In this document: positions 17,233 through 27,001 of the stretch, in pieces
Layout: each line of letters starts with the position of its first letter
Position numbering within the stretch: position 1 is the stretch's first letter
DNA from: Streptomyces subrutilus
GTDB taxonomy: Bacteria > Actinomycetota > Actinomycetes > Streptomycetales > Streptomycetaceae
Assembly: GCF_008704535.1 (NCBI RefSeq)
Contig: NZ_CP023701.1
Coordinates: 3,100,001 to 3,164,000 of the forward strand
Reading direction: 5' to 3'
Length of the DNA stretch: 64,000 nt
Program-made: the position numbers and the translations under genes
The notes under the pieces: model-generated
The model's input: only the letters and a program-made list of their open reading frames with translations
The model's database searches: none
Told to the model about the DNA's origin: nothing

Positions 17233-19059
17233 TCAGGCGCGCGGTGTGCGCCGGGGCATGACCCGGACCCCGGCCGCAGCCTGCGCGGCCGGCGGCTCCG
17301 GCGGCCGCGGCGGCTCCGGCGACTGCGAGGGGGCCGGAGGCTTCGCCGGCACCGGGACCGTCGTCGGCGCCGGGACCGGGTTCAGGTTCAGCCCGGGTAC
17401 GACCGTCACCCTGCGCGGCGGCCGGACCGCGGGCGCCGCGTCCGCGACCGGCGGCCCGGACGGCGGCGCGGGCTCCACGGCCGGGTCCGGAGCAGCCGGT
17501 CTCTGAGCGGACGGGTCCGGAGCAGCCGGTCTCTGAGCGGACGGGTCCGGAGCAGCCGGTCGCCGAGCGGACGGGTCCGGGGCCGGAGCCGCATGGTGCG
17601 ACGGCGCCGGTGCGGGCGCCGCGGGGGGCCGGGGCCCGGGTGCCGTGCGCTCCGGGGCCGGTGCGGGCGCCGGGCCCGGGGCGCGGTCCTGCGCCGCCGT
17701 GAAGTCCGGGACCAGGGTGCCGGCCGCGCGGCGCAGCGCCGCCCAGCGGGCCTCCCGTACCCCCGTGTCGTGCCAGCCGTCCTCCTCGGCGAGGGCCGAG
17801 CCGGCCGCGGGCCGGGTGCGCCACGCGTGCACCGCCACCGCCAGCGGCACGGCCAGCAGCAGCGTCCAGCCGAAGGCCGCCGCCCCGGTGGCCCACCACA
17901 CCGGCCCGAAGTCGGCCAGCGCCCGGGTGCCCAGGGGGCCCGCCGAGGCCGCCGCGAGCGCGGCCGTGGCCAGCCCGCAGACCAGCGCGCCCAGGGCCGC
18001 GGTGAGCGCGGTCTCCCCGTACGACACCTCGCGGGCCCGGCGCACCGCGAACCAGCCCACGGCCAGCCCGGCGGCCACCGGGATCACGACGACCGCCCAG
18101 GTCAGCGGCGTACCGGGACCCTCGGGCGGGAGCCCCGCGAGCAGCGGGAACCGGGGCAGCGCGGGCGATCCGGTGAAGCCGAGCGGAGTGGCGGTGGCCC
18201 CCGCGCCCAGCGCGAAGCCGGGGCCCAGACCGTACGCCGCGCCCCACACCATGGCGTTGGGGACCAGCGCGAGCGCGAGCAGCAGGACCGCGAACCGCCC
18301 GGACCAGACCCCGGTCAGGGTCAGGAACGACATCTGCACCTCGGCGCCGTGCCAGGCCAGCGAGACCGCGACCAGCAGCGCGCCGCCGCCCAGGAGGACC
18401 AGGGCGCCGCCCGCCCCGGCCCGGAGCGCCAGCGCGTAACGGGGGCGCGTGACGGCCCTGCGCACGCCCCCCGGCAGCCAGGCCGGCAGCGGACCGAGCG
18501 GGTACCCCCGGGCCGCCCACACCCCGCCGCCGGCGGCCAGCGCGGCCACCAGCGGGACGTGCCAGGCCGCGCTGAGCGGATCGGCGGGCATGGGACCGCC
18601 GGCGGCGTACGCGGTGGCCAGGCAGCCGACGGCCAGATAGCCGCACAGCACGGCGGAGAACACGGCCGTCGCGGGCAGCACCTCCTCGCCGCCCTCCTCC
18701 TCGGCCGCACTGCCCAGCCGGGCCGCGCGGCGCGTGAGCAGCACCGGCAGCGCGACGAGCAGCAGGGGTGTCACCCCGACGGGCGCGGGCACCCCGGACA
18801 GGGTCTCGTAGCGCACCAGCTCCGTGCCGTGCGCGAGCAGCCACAGCCCGGCGGCGAGGTGCAGGGCCCCGCCGGGGCCGCTGTCCGGATAGGGGGAGCT
18901 GATCCACAGCACGATGACGAGCACGGCGAGGAAGCCGAGCCCGAGTCCGGCGGCCACGGCGCCGCCCACCACGCATGCGGCGGCGGCCGGGGAACGGCGC
19001 CTCCCGGTGGTCCGCGGGGGTGTGGACAACGGGTTCCCGCGTTCGGTCACTTGGGTCAC
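17233..19059 (-). CDS. DUF6350 (PerM-like) polytopic membrane protein
   Basis: A 608-residue protein. After a 25-residue cytoplasmic start come about ten hydrophobic helices (about residues 25-430), then a cytoplasmic tail of about 170 residues dominated by Pro and Ala. This is the layout of the actinobacterial family often annotated DUF6350 or 'cell division protein PerM'. The tail contains three tandem copies of a ten-residue unit [10 protein letters not shown] (one with an R for Q change), encoded by a 30-base DNA repeat. The GTG at 19059 was chosen because the helix-rich homology starts soon after; upstream frame residues look non-coding. It diverges from the XRE/sigma-like gene. Confidence 0.75.
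   Translation of the reverse strand: MTQVTERGNPLSTPPRTTGRRRSPAAAACVVGGAVAAGLGLGFLAVLVIVLWISSPYPDSGPGGALHLAAGLWLLAHGTELVRYETLSGVPAPVGVTPLLLVALPVLLTRRAARLGSAAEEEGGEEVLPATAVFSAVLCGYLAVGCLATAYAAGGPMPADPLSAAWHVPLVAALAAGGGVWAARGYPLGPLPAWLPGGVRRAVTRPRYALALRAGAGGALVLLGGGALLVAVSLAWHGAEVQMSFLTLTGVWSGRFAVLLLALALVPNAMVWGAAYGLGPGFALGAGATATPLGFTGSPALPRFPLLAGLPPEGPGTPLTWAVVVIPVAAGLAVGWFAVRRAREVSYGETALTAALGALVCGLATAALAAASAGPLGTRALADFGPVWWATGAAAFGWTLLLAVPLAVAVHAWRTRPAAGSALAEEDGWHDTGVREARWAALRRAAGTLVPDFTAAQDRAPGPAPAPAPERTAPGPRPPAAPAPAPSHHAAPAPDPSARRPAAPDPSAQRPAAPDPSAQRPAAPDPAVEPAPPSGPPVADAAPAVRPPRRVTVVPGLNLNPVPAPTTVPVPAKPPAPSQSPEPPRPPEPPAAQAAAGVRVMPRRTPRA
17483..17572. repeat. 30-base tandem repeat (three copies) in the DUF6350 tail
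   Basis: Three head-to-tail copies of a 30-base unit beginning GGGTCCGGAGCAGCCGG; the first two are identical and the third differs at CT to CG. The unit is a multiple of three, so the frame is kept and gives the repeated peptide [10 protein letters not shown]. Copy-number change by slippage would alter tail length only. Confidence 0.9.
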
Positions 19060-19113
19060 ACCGCCATGGTGCCAACGACACGCGCTATGGACGGGTAACA
19101 GGCGAATGCCCGT

Positions 19114-19146
19114 GGTGTCGCTCAATATACGTTTATGTACTTTTTC
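19114..19146. promoter_or_regulatory. AT-rich promoter segment between the DUF6350 and XRE/sigma-like genes
   Basis: The stretch around CTCAATATACGTTTATGTAC is markedly AT-richer than its surroundings and lies in the 119-base gap between two divergent genes. It probably contains the -10 regions for one or both; exact elements are not clear. Confidence 0.4.
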
Positions 19147-19178
19147 GCCCAGAGCGGTCGGGTCGCGGGGAGTGTGGC

Positions 19179-20768
19179 ATGACACAAAGCGTCGAGACGA
19201 CCTCGGAGCTGAGCCTCCCGTCCCCGAAGGAGCGCCGCAGACTGCGCGAAGCGGCGGGCCTGACGCACGACGAGGTGGCGGCCGCGGTGGGCGTCACCCC
19301 GACCACCGTCCGGTCCTGGGAGACGGGCCGCACCCACCCGAGGGGCCGAAAACGCGAGGCCTACGCCAAGCTCCTGGCCGCCCTGACCCCAGCGCCCGCG
19401 ACCCGGGCCGCCCCGCCCGCGGGGGACTCCGAGCCCCCCGCCGCGGCGCCGCCCGACCCGGAGGCCCCGACCGGCAAGGCCGAGCCCCCGCCGGAAGCAC
19501 CGGCCGGGCCGCACGCGGGCGGGACGGCCCCCGCCCCGCCCCAGGCCACGGGCCCGCACACGAAACCGGACACGGACGCGGGCACCCACGACAACGCGCA
19601 CCCGGGCGCGGGCCCGCACGGGAACCCGGCAACGGCCACGGACACCGGCACAGCCATCGACACCGGCACCGGCACCGGCACCGGCCCGACCCCGGACACC
19701 ACTCGGGCCGCGGCCACCGCCGCGCCCCCGACCGGGGACGCCGACACGGCCCCGGGCCCGGACACCGCAACCGTCCCCGGCGCGCCCCCGGGCCGGGGCC
19801 CGGACACCCTCACGGACCCGCCCACGGGCGGATCCGCAGTGGGCAGCGCGAGTCCGGCCGCGACCCCGGACTCCGCCCCGGCCCCGGATCCCGACCCCGC
19901 TCCGGATCCGGGGGTAGAGGGGCCGTCGGCGCCCGCCGCGGACGGGACCCGGCCGACGCCCGTGCAGGCCTTCGACGCGCTCTACGCGTACGCCGCGCCC
20001 GCCCTCACCCGGCAGACCTACCTGCTCACCGGCCGCCGCTCCCTCGCCCTGGAGGCGGTGGAGCAGGCGTTCCGGCTGGCCTGGGCGCGCTGGCCCGAGG
20101 TGGCCACCGACCCGGACCCGGTGGGCTGGGTGCGGGCGACGGCGTACGAGCACGCCCTCTCCCCCTGGCACCGGTTCCGGCGGTCCCACCGCCACCCGGA
20201 CGAGCCGCCCGTCGAGCCCGCCGACCGGATCCTCCTGGACGCGGTGCTGTCCCTGCCCCCGATCCACCGCCGCACCGTCGTCCTCTACGACGGCGTCGGC
20301 CTCGACCTGCCCGACACCGCCGCCGAGACCGAGGCCAGCACGCCCACCGCGGGCCTGCGGCTGCTGCGCGCGCACGCCGACCTCTCCGACCGGATCCCCG
20401 AGCTGGCCGCCGTACCGCCCGAGAAGCAGTCGGCGCTGCTGCGCGACCGGATCACCGCGCTGCGGCCGGCCGTACCGCTGGAACCCCGGCCCCCCGCCCT
20501 GGTCCGCGGCGCCGCGGAACAGCGCAGCCGGATGTGGACCCGCGCCGCCCTCGGGCTGACCGCGGCGATCATGGTGGCGACCGCGTACACCGTCGCGACC
20601 GCGCCCACCCGCTACGAGCCCCCGCGCTCCCCCGGCGCGAACGTCTCCGGCGTTCCCCCGCACAGCGGCCCCCAGCGGAGCACGGAGGAGAGCCGGCAGC
20701 TGCACGACAAGCTGCGCGCGGACCCGGTGTCGGCCGGTCCGGGCCGCGTCCGCCCCGGGCTCGGCTGA
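19179..20768 (+). CDS. XRE helix-turn-helix / sigma-factor-like / transmembrane hybrid protein
   Basis: A 529-residue protein with four parts. The first is an XRE-type helix-turn-helix (about 14-70; [20 protein letters not shown]). The second is a disordered Pro/Thr/Gly/Ala linker of about 190 residues, including DTGTGTGTG. The third is an ECF-sigma-like segment (about 260-400), with a region 2-like helix set ([20 protein letters not shown]) and a degenerate region 4 ([20 protein letters not shown]). The fourth is a single transmembrane helix at about 453-473, with a short outside tail. This is an unusual order for a transcription factor. The ATG at 19179 follows a GGGGAG. I infer a membrane-tethered regulator, possibly released by proteolysis; no catalytic role is seen. 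Confidence 0.75.
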   Translation: MTQSVETTSELSLPSPKERRRLREAAGLTHDEVAAAVGVTPTTVRSWETGRTHPRGRKREAYAKLLAALTPAPATRAAPPAGDSEPPAAAPPDPEAPTGKAEPPPEAPAGPHAGGTAPAPPQATGPHTKPDTDAGTHDNAHPGAGPHGNPATATDTGTAIDTGTGTGTGPTPDTTRAAATAAPPTGDADTAPGPDTATVPGAPPGRGPDTLTDPPTGGSAVGSASPAATPDSAPAPDPDPAPDPGVEGPSAPAADGTRPTPVQAFDALYAYAAPALTRQTYLLTGRRSLALEAVEQAFRLAWARWPEVATDPDPVGWVRATAYEHALSPWHRFRRSHRHPDEPPVEPADRILLDAVLSLPPIHRRTVVLYDGVGLDLPDTAAETEASTPTAGLRLLRAHADLSDRIPELAAVPPEKQSALLRDRITALRPAVPLEPRPPALVRGAAEQRSRMWTRAALGLTAAIMVATAYTVATAPTRYEPPRSPGANVSGVPPHSGPQRSTEESRQLHDKLRADPVSAGPGRVRPGLG

Positions 20769-20783
20769 CGCACGGGACACGGA

Positions 20784-20827
20784 ACGGGCGTGGCCCGCAC
20801 CCCCGGAAGGGTGCGGGCCACGCCCGT
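20784..20827. terminator. Bidirectional terminator between the XRE/sigma-like gene and sucD
   Basis: A perfect 19-bp stem (left arm begins ACGGGCGTGGCCCGC) with a six-base loop CCGGAA lies between convergent genes, 16 bases after one stop and 46 after the other. Confidence 0.85.
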
Positions 20828-20872
20828 ACGCGCGCACGGCGCACCGCCGCGCCGGATCCGGCGCGGCCGCTG

Positions 20873-21763
20873 CTACTGGGCGGCGTTGAGGATCTCGCGC
20901 GCCAGCTTGGCGGTCTCGGTCGGCGTCTTGCCGACCTTCACGCCGGCGGCCTCAAGGGCTTCCTTCTTGGCCTGTGCGGTGCCGGAAGAACCGGAGACGA
21001 TGGCGCCGGCGTGGCCCATGGTCTTGCCCTCGGGGGCGGTGAAGCCCGCGACGTAGCCGACGACCGGCTTGGTGACGTGCTTGGCGATGTAGTCCGCAGC
21101 ACGCTCCTCGGCGTCGCCGCCGATCTCGCCGATCATGACGATCAGGTCGGTGTCGGGGTCCGCCTCGAACGCCTCCAGGGCGTCGATGTGCGTGGTGCCG
21201 ATGACCGGGTCGCCGCCGATGCCGACGGCGGAGGAGAAGCCGATGTCACGGAGCTCGTACATCATCTGGTAGGTCAGCGTGCCGGACTTGGACACGAGAC
21301 CGATGCGGCCGGGCTTGGTGATGTCGCCCGGGATGATGCCGGCGTTGGACTGGCCGGGGGTGATCAGACCCGGGCAGTTCGGGCCGATGATCCGGGTCTT
21401 GTTGCCCTTGGCGGACGCGTACGCCCAGAAGGCGGCGGAGTCGTGCACCGCGATGCCCTCGGTGATGACGACGGCCAGCGGGATCTCGGCGTCGATGGCC
21501 TCGACGACGGCGGCCTTCGAGAACGCCGGCGGGACGAAGAGGACGGAGACGTTGGCGCCCGTCTTCTCGATCGCCTCGGCGACCGATCCGAAGACCGGGA
21601 CCTCGGTGCCGTCGAAGTCGACGGTGGTGCCGGCCTTGCGCGGGTTCACGCCGCCGACGATGTTGGTGCCGTCAGCCAGCATCAGCTTGGTGTGCTTCAT
21701 GCCCGTGGCACCGGTCATGCCCTGGACGATGACCTTGCTGTCCTTGTTGAGGAAGATAGCCAT
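20873..21763 (-). CDS. sucD: Succinyl-CoA synthetase (ADP-forming), alpha subunit
   Basis: A 296-residue alpha subunit that forms succinate and ATP (or GTP) from succinyl-CoA together with SucC. It has the CoA-binding Rossmann region ([15 protein letters not shown], then GGVNPRKAG), [15 protein letters not shown], and the phosphohistidine loop [13 protein letters not shown] near residue 245. The ATG is 21 bases downstream of the sucC stop, so sucCD forms an operon in the usual order. The motifs are all intact. Confidence 0.97.
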   Translation of the reverse strand: MAIFLNKDSKVIVQGMTGATGMKHTKLMLADGTNIVGGVNPRKAGTTVDFDGTEVPVFGSVAEAIEKTGANVSVLFVPPAFSKAAVVEAIDAEIPLAVVITEGIAVHDSAAFWAYASAKGNKTRIIGPNCPGLITPGQSNAGIIPGDITKPGRIGLVSKSGTLTYQMMYELRDIGFSSAVGIGGDPVIGTTHIDALEAFEADPDTDLIVMIGEIGGDAEERAADYIAKHVTKPVVGYVAGFTAPEGKTMGHAGAIVSGSSGTAQAKKEALEAAGVKVGKTPTETAKLAREILNAAQ

Positions 21764-21784
21764 GTGAGTCTGTGACCTCTGCCC

Positions 21785-22963
21785 TTACTTCGCAGCCGCG
21801 AGCTCGGCGGCCTTGTCGGCCGCGCCGTCCATGGTGTCCACGCGCTGCACCAGCGGGTGGTTGGCGTCCGAGAGGATCTTGCGACCCAGCTCGGCGTTGT
21901 TGCCGTCGAGGCGGACGACGAGCGGCTTGGTGACCTCTTCGCCCTTGTCCTTGAGCAGCTGGAGCGCCTGGACGATGCCGTTGGCGACCTCGTCGCACGC
22001 GGTGATGCCGCCGAAGACGTTCACGAAGACGGACTTGACGTCCGGGTCGCCGAGGATGATCTCGAGACCGTTGGCCATGACGGCGGCGGAGGCGCCACCG
22101 CCGATGTCCAGGAAGTTGGCGGGCTTGACGCCGCCGTGGTTCTCTCCGGCGTAGGCGACGACGTCGAGGGTGCTCATGACGAGACCCGCGCCGTTGCCGA
22201 TGATGCCGACCTCGCCGTCGAGCTTCACGTAGTTGAGGTTCTTCGCCTTGGCGGCGGCCTCCAGCGGGTTCGCGGCCGCGTGGTCCACGAACTCCTCGTG
22301 GCCCGGCTGGCGGAACTCGGCGTTCTCGTCGAGCGAGACCTTGCCGTCGAGCGCGATGACGTCGCCGTTGGCGACCTTCGCGAGCGGGTTGACCTCGACG
22401 AGGAGCGCGTCCTCGGCGATGAAGGTGTCCCACAGGGTCACGAGGACCGCGGCGACCTTCTCGGCGACCTCGGCCGGGAACTTCGCCTGGGCGACGATCT
22501 CGCGGGCCTTCTCGATGGTCACGCCCTCGTTGGCGTTGACCGGGACCTTCGCGAGGGCCTCGGGGGTCTTCTCCGCGACCTCCTCGATGTCCATGCCGCC
22601 CTGCACCGAGGCCATGGCCAGGAAGGTGCGGTTGGTGCGGTCGAGGAGGTACGAGACGTAGTACTCCTCCAGGATCTCGGGAGCGGTCTCGGCGATCATC
22701 ACCTTGTTGACCGTGTGGCCCTTGATGTCCATGCCGAGGATGTCCGTCGCCCGGGCGACGGCCTCGTCCGGGGTGGCGGCCAGCTTCACGCCACCGGCCT
22801 TGCCGCGGCCGCCGACCTTCACCTGCGCCTTGACGACCGACTTGCCGCCCAGCCGCTCGGTGGCCTCGCGAGCCGCCTCAGGCGTGTCGATGACTTCACC
22901 GGCCAGCACCGGTACACCGTGCTTGGCGAAGAGGTCCCTCGCCTGGTACTCGAACAGGTCCAC
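21785..22963 (-). CDS. sucC: Succinyl-CoA synthetase (ADP-forming), beta subunit
   Basis: A 392-residue beta subunit starting [19 protein letters not shown], with an ATP-grasp domain (about residues 1-240; [16 protein letters not shown]) and the C-terminal CoA-ligase domain with [15 protein letters not shown] and [15 protein letters not shown]. It works with SucD in the TCA cycle. The GTG start at 22963 has a long (275-base) upstream region holding several inverted repeats, one matching a DevR/DosR-type box, so regulation by oxygen or redox status is possible. Confidence 0.97.
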   Translation of the reverse strand: MDLFEYQARDLFAKHGVPVLAGEVIDTPEAAREATERLGGKSVVKAQVKVGGRGKAGGVKLAATPDEAVARATDILGMDIKGHTVNKVMIAETAPEILEEYYVSYLLDRTNRTFLAMASVQGGMDIEEVAEKTPEALAKVPVNANEGVTIEKAREIVAQAKFPAEVAEKVAAVLVTLWDTFIAEDALLVEVNPLAKVANGDVIALDGKVSLDENAEFRQPGHEEFVDHAAANPLEAAAKAKNLNYVKLDGEVGIIGNGAGLVMSTLDVVAYAGENHGGVKPANFLDIGGGASAAVMANGLEIILGDPDVKSVFVNVFGGITACDEVANGIVQALQLLKDKGEEVTKPLVVRLDGNNAELGRKILSDANHPLVQRVDTMDGAADKAAELAAAK

Positions 22964-23044
22964 GCGCGTCCGTCCCTTGTCTTCAAAGATTCGCAGTGAT
23001 TCGCGGTTGTCTGCTATCTGCGTGGGCGTGCCGCGGAGGGCAAC

Positions 23045-23060
23045 GTGACGGCGCTGTCAC
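23045..23060. promoter_or_regulatory. Inverted repeat GTGAC-N6-GTCAC upstream of sucC
   Basis: Perfect five-base arms about 85-100 bases upstream of the sucC start. A second dyad, CACGGT-G-ACCGTG, lies close by at 23073-23085. These could be operators; neither matches the Crp consensus exactly. Confidence 0.35.
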
Positions 23061-23119
23061 AAGGAAGGCGCACACGGTGACCGTGAACGCGGCATGTCCG
23101 TCTCGCAGGTTATCCCCGT

Positions 23120-23133
23120 GGGACGTAGGTCCC
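23120..23133. promoter_or_regulatory. DevR/DosR-like box upstream of sucCD
   Basis: GGGACGTAGGTCCC fits the GGGAC-N4-GTCCC core of the hypoxia/NO response box known for mycobacterial DosR and for Streptomyces DevR/OsdR-like regulators. It lies about 160 bases upstream of the sucC start and about 105 bases beyond the end of the VWA gene. Function is inferred from motif similarity only. Confidence 0.4.
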
Positions 23134-23238
23134 TAAATCACAGATCCCACCTGAGCGGTGATACCTGTCACAGATCGCCTCACGGTTGAGCTGCCCCTTC
23201 GTGCGATCCGCCGATTCCGGGACCGGCGGCCGGCCGGG

Positions 23239-24558
23239 TCAGGGCACCGGCAGGGGGCGCTTCTCCAGGGCCGCGGCCATCACGTCGGGGAACAGGTCGG
23301 GGGTGCAGGCGAAGGCGGGCGCGCCCAGGGCGCCGAGGGCCGCGGCGTGCTCGCGGTCGTAGGCGGGGGCGCCCTCGTCGGACAGGGCCAGCAGGGTCAC
23401 GAACTCGACGCCCGCCCCCTTCATCGCGGCCACCCGCTTGAGCATCTCGTTGCGTATGCCGCCCTCGTAGAGGTCGCTGATCAGGACGACCACGGTGTCG
23501 GCGGGTCGGGTGATCTTCGACTGGCAGTAGGCGAGGGCGCGGTTGATGTCGGTCCCGCCGCCCAGCTGGGTGCCGAAGAGGACGTCCACCGGATCGTCGA
23601 GCTCGTCCGTCAGGTCCACGACGGCGGTGTCGAAGACGACGAGGCGGGTGGAGATCGAGCGCATGGACGCGAGGACGGCTCCGAAGACGGAGGCGTAGAC
23701 GACCGAGGCAGCCATCGAACCCGACTGGTCGATGCAGAGGATCACCTCCTTCTTCACCGACCGGGCCGCCCGGCCGTAGCCGATCAGCCGCTCGGGCACG
23801 ACGGTGCGGTGTTCGGGCAGGTAGTTCTTCAGGTTCGCCCGGATGGTGCGGTTCCAGTCGATGTCGTGGTGGCGCGGCCGGCTGATCCGGGCGGACCGGT
23901 CCAGGGCGCCGGTGAGCGTGGCCCGGGTGCGGGACGCGAGTCGCTTCTCCAACTGCTCCACCACCGTGCGGACGACGGCCCGCGCGGTCTCGCGCGTGGT
24001 CTCGGGCATCGCCTTGTTCAGGGAGAGCAGCGTGCCGACCAGGTGCACGTCCGGCTCGACCGCCTCCAGCATCTCCGGCTCCAGGAGCAGCGAGGACAGG
24101 CCGAGCCGCTCGATCGCGTCGCGCTGCATGACCTGGACCACCGAGCCGGGGAAGTACGTGCGGATGTCCCCCAGCCAGCGGGCCACCCGCGGGGCGGAGC
24201 CGCCCAGGCCGGCCGACCGCTCGCCCGTGCGCCGGCGCCCGCCGCGGTCGGCGCCGTCCGCGCCGTAGAGCGCGCCGAGCGCGGCGTCCATCGCCGCGTC
24301 CCGCCCGGTCAGCGCGCACCCGGTGCCGTCGGCCTCTCCCCCGCCGAGCACCATCCGCCACCGCCGCAACCGCTCGCCGGCGGCGTCCGCGCCGCCGACC
24401 CCCGCCGCGGCCTCACCCGTACCCGTACCCGGTGCCGCCACGCCCAGCGCCGCCGCGGCGCCGCCGCCCCTGCCGGCCGTCCCCGCGCTGCCGGTCGTCC
24501 GCCCGTTGCCGGTCATCTGCCCGTCCCCCTGTCCTCGTCGCTCGTCCGTCATGTCCAC
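23239..24558 (-). CDS. VWA-domain protein of a MoxR/DUF5682 module (YehP-like)
   Basis: A 439-residue protein with a Gly/Ala/Thr-rich first 60 residues, a helical central region, and a C-terminal von Willebrand A domain (about 270-430). The MIDAS metal site is CIDQSGSMAAS, with the later Thr/Asp elements in GTQLGGGTDINRALAY and LISDLYEGG. VWA proteins of this type work with MoxR ATPases as metal-dependent adaptors. It is the last gene of the MoxR-DUF5682-VWA operon, 139 bases after the DUF5682 stop-side boundary. The start is GTG 24558 or ATG 24552. From memory it corresponds to YehP of E. coli. Confidence 0.85.
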   Translation of the reverse strand: MDMTDERRGQGDGQMTGNGRTTGSAGTAGRGGGAAAALGVAAPGTGTGEAAAGVGGADAAGERLRRWRMVLGGGEADGTGCALTGRDAAMDAALGALYGADGADRGGRRRTGERSAGLGGSAPRVARWLGDIRTYFPGSVVQVMQRDAIERLGLSSLLLEPEMLEAVEPDVHLVGTLLSLNKAMPETTRETARAVVRTVVEQLEKRLASRTRATLTGALDRSARISRPRHHDIDWNRTIRANLKNYLPEHRTVVPERLIGYGRAARSVKKEVILCIDQSGSMAASVVYASVFGAVLASMRSISTRLVVFDTAVVDLTDELDDPVDVLFGTQLGGGTDINRALAYCQSKITRPADTVVVLISDLYEGGIRNEMLKRVAAMKGAGVEFVTLLALSDEGAPAYDREHAAALGALGAPAFACTPDLFPDVMAAALEKRPLPVP

Positions 24559-24697
24559 CCGTCACCCCGCCGCAGGCCCGTCGGCCCGCCGATCCGTCCA
24601 CCGGGACGCGCACCGGCCGTGGACGGCCCGGGCCGCACGCGGCCCCCGTCCCGCGACGGCCCCTTGCTCCCCCGCGCGCCCGCGCCCGGCGGGCCCG

Positions 24698-27001
24698 TCA
24701 GCCCGGCACGGCCGCCGCCTCCTCCCGGGCCGCCGCGGCGGTGAGCAGCAGCCGGACCAGGTCCACGACCGCGTCCGCGCGCTCCGGGTCCAGCTCCGAC
24801 GCGAAGCCTTCGGGGGCCGCGCCCGGGGCCGCCGACGGGCCGGGGCCGGCCGGGCCGCGGCGGACCAGCTCGCCCAGCGTCCGCCGGACCCCCGGCTCGT
24901 ACGCCCCGAACGTGCGCCGCAGCAGGGGCAGTACGTCCGTGAACGCCCGCTCCGCCACCCCCACCAGCCAGGTGTCGATCAGGCCCAGCAGCCGGTCGTC
25001 GTGGACCAGCAGGGTGCCGCCGCCGCTACCGCCGCCCGCGAATCCCTCGATCCAGCCCGCCGCGTCGGCGGGCGCGGCGGCCGGGGACAGGGCCAGGCCC
25101 ATCAGCCGGGCCGTCTCCTCGGCGGGCAGCCGCCCCTCGTCGAGGAGCAGCCGGGCGGCGCGGCCGCGCAGGAGGCCGGGCACGGTGTCCCGGCCGGCGA
25201 GCGTCCGCAGCACGGCGGACCAGCGGTCCCGCAGCCCCTCGTCCGCGTCCGCGAGCAGCCCGACCGCGCCGTGCACCCCGTCCACGTGGCCGCGCAGCTC
25301 CGCGGCCGCGTCGGCGTCCAGTCCGGCGGCGCAGGCCGGGGGCAGTGCCACGCAGATCCGCTCGGCCAGCCCGGCCGCGACGGTGCCGAGCGCCGCGGCG
25401 TCGGTGCCGCGTACGTCGCCGTAGCGCAGGGAACGGGCCAGCGCGGGCAGGGCCCTGGCCAGCCGGGCCACGTCGGTGTCGAGGGCGGCCCGGTCGGCGA
25501 GGGCCCGCAGCACCGCGGGCAGCGCGTCGGACAGTCCCGCCAGCAGGCACCGCTCGGCCAGCGCCGTCACCTCGCCGAGTTCTCCGGCGGCCGCCGCGTC
25601 CGCCTCGGCCTTGGCGGTGGCCGCCGCGAGCACGGTGGTCCCCCAGATGCCGGCCTCGGCGACCCGTACCGACAGCTCGGGCTCCCAGCGCAGCCGCCAG
25701 GTCTCCCGGAAGGTGCCGGTACTGCCGCGCGAGGCGGTGGGGGTGCCCCAGTCGACGCCGAGCAGCCGCAACCGGTGCAGCAGCAGGGACTTCGCTCCGT
25801 CGGTGTCCTCGCGCAGGTCCAGCTCCAGCTCCCGGTCCCGCGCCTCGGCCTTGAGCCGCAGCGCGCGCTGCCGCCGGGTCAGGTCGCGCATCAGCGGGAC
25901 CGCGGGCGCGGCGTCCGGGACCGCGCCGAGCACGTCGCCGACGACCAGCCGGTCCTCGATCAGCGCGAGCGGCACGTCGGACCCGTCGCACATCACGGCC
26001 CGTACCGCTTCGAGGGTCTCGGTCAGCCCCGCCAGCGGCCTGCCGCGCATCGAGGCCAGGGTGTCGGCGAGCCGGACCGCCTCGATGACGTGTGCCGAGG
26101 AGACCTGGAGGTCCTCGTCGCGGAGCAGTCCGGCGGCCTTGGTCAGCCAGCGCTCCACGGGCCGGTCCCGGGCGGCGAAGAGGTGCGCGTACCAGCCGGG
26201 GGAGGTGATCCCGGCGCCGTACCCGCCGGCCCGGGCGAGCCTGCGGTGGGTCCAGGGGACCCAGGTGGTCTCGACCTTGGTCCTGGGCAGGCCGGTGAGG
26301 AGCGCCCTGTCGGCGGCGGCCGTGGTCCTCGTGCGCAGGGCGGGCACGTGCCAGGCGCCGCAGACCACGGCGTAGGCGTCGCCGAACTCCTTGCGGGCGG
26401 CCCGCATCCGCTGCCGCATGTGGGCCTCGCGGACCAGGTCGCGGCGGTGGCCGCCGTCGCCGCAGGCCTCGCGCAGGGCGGTCATGGCCTCGCCGAGCGC
26501 CTCGAACGCGCCGAGCGGATCGTGTCGTTCGCCCGTACCGCGGTGCTCGACGACGTCCTCCCACCAGCGCTCGGGGTCGTCGTGCCCGGCGGTCTCGGCC
26601 AGCACCGCGAGGGGGTCGAGCCGTATCGCGTCCGCCGCGCCGTCCTCGTCCGGCTCCCGGTCGTCGCCGGCGGCCAGCGAGTGGGCGGCGGGCAGGTCGA
26701 TGAACCGGACCGGTACGCCCGCCCGCTGGGCCCAGCGGACGGCCACCCACTCGGGGGAGAACTCGGCCAGCGGCCAGAAGGCGGCCCGGCCCGGGTCGTC
26801 GGCGGCGTGCGCGAGCAGCGCGACGGGCGGCCGCATCCCGGGGTCGGCGGCCAGTTCGAGCAGCGCGTCGCCCTCGGGCGGTCCCTCGACGAGCACCGCG
26901 GCGGGGCGGGCCGCGTCGAGGGCGGCCCGCACGGCGCGGGCCGAGCCGGGCCCGTGGTGCCGTACGCCCAGCAGCAGCGGCCCCCGTGCGGCGGGGCTCA
27001 T
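24698..27001 (-). CDS. DUF5682 family protein (YehM-like)
   Basis: A 767-residue protein starting with LLLGVRHHGPGSARAV, the diagnostic DUF5682 opening (an RHHGPGS motif), and continuing AVLVEGPPEGDALL. The central region includes FGDAYAVVCGAWHVPALR (about 215-232), and the C-terminal half is Ala/Leu-rich and helical. There is no signal peptide or membrane segment. The RHHG and CGAWH motifs recall metal-dependent TraB/Tiki-type proteins, which is a speculation. The ATG at 27001 overlaps the MoxR stop (ATGA), so synthesis is coupled. Function is unknown; from memory it is the counterpart of E. coli YehM in the yehLMPQ set. Confidence 0.82.
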   Translation of the reverse strand: MSPAARGPLLLGVRHHGPGSARAVRAALDAARPAAVLVEGPPEGDALLELAADPGMRPPVALLAHAADDPGRAAFWPLAEFSPEWVAVRWAQRAGVPVRFIDLPAAHSLAAGDDREPDEDGAADAIRLDPLAVLAETAGHDDPERWWEDVVEHRGTGERHDPLGAFEALGEAMTALREACGDGGHRRDLVREAHMRQRMRAARKEFGDAYAVVCGAWHVPALRTRTTAAADRALLTGLPRTKVETTWVPWTHRRLARAGGYGAGITSPGWYAHLFAARDRPVERWLTKAAGLLRDEDLQVSSAHVIEAVRLADTLASMRGRPLAGLTETLEAVRAVMCDGSDVPLALIEDRLVVGDVLGAVPDAAPAVPLMRDLTRRQRALRLKAEARDRELELDLREDTDGAKSLLLHRLRLLGVDWGTPTASRGSTGTFRETWRLRWEPELSVRVAEAGIWGTTVLAAATAKAEADAAAAGELGEVTALAERCLLAGLSDALPAVLRALADRAALDTDVARLARALPALARSLRYGDVRGTDAAALGTVAAGLAERICVALPPACAAGLDADAAAELRGHVDGVHGAVGLLADADEGLRDRWSAVLRTLAGRDTVPGLLRGRAARLLLDEGRLPAEETARLMGLALSPAAAPADAAGWIEGFAGGGSGGGTLLVHDDRLLGLIDTWLVGVAERAFTDVLPLLRRTFGAYEPGVRRTLGELVRRGPAGPGPSAAPGAAPEGFASELDPERADAVVDLVRLLLTAAAAREEAAAVPG

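Noticed and set aside
17483..17572. CRISPR-like array
   Set aside because: The units are contiguous without spacers and lie in frame inside a coding region.
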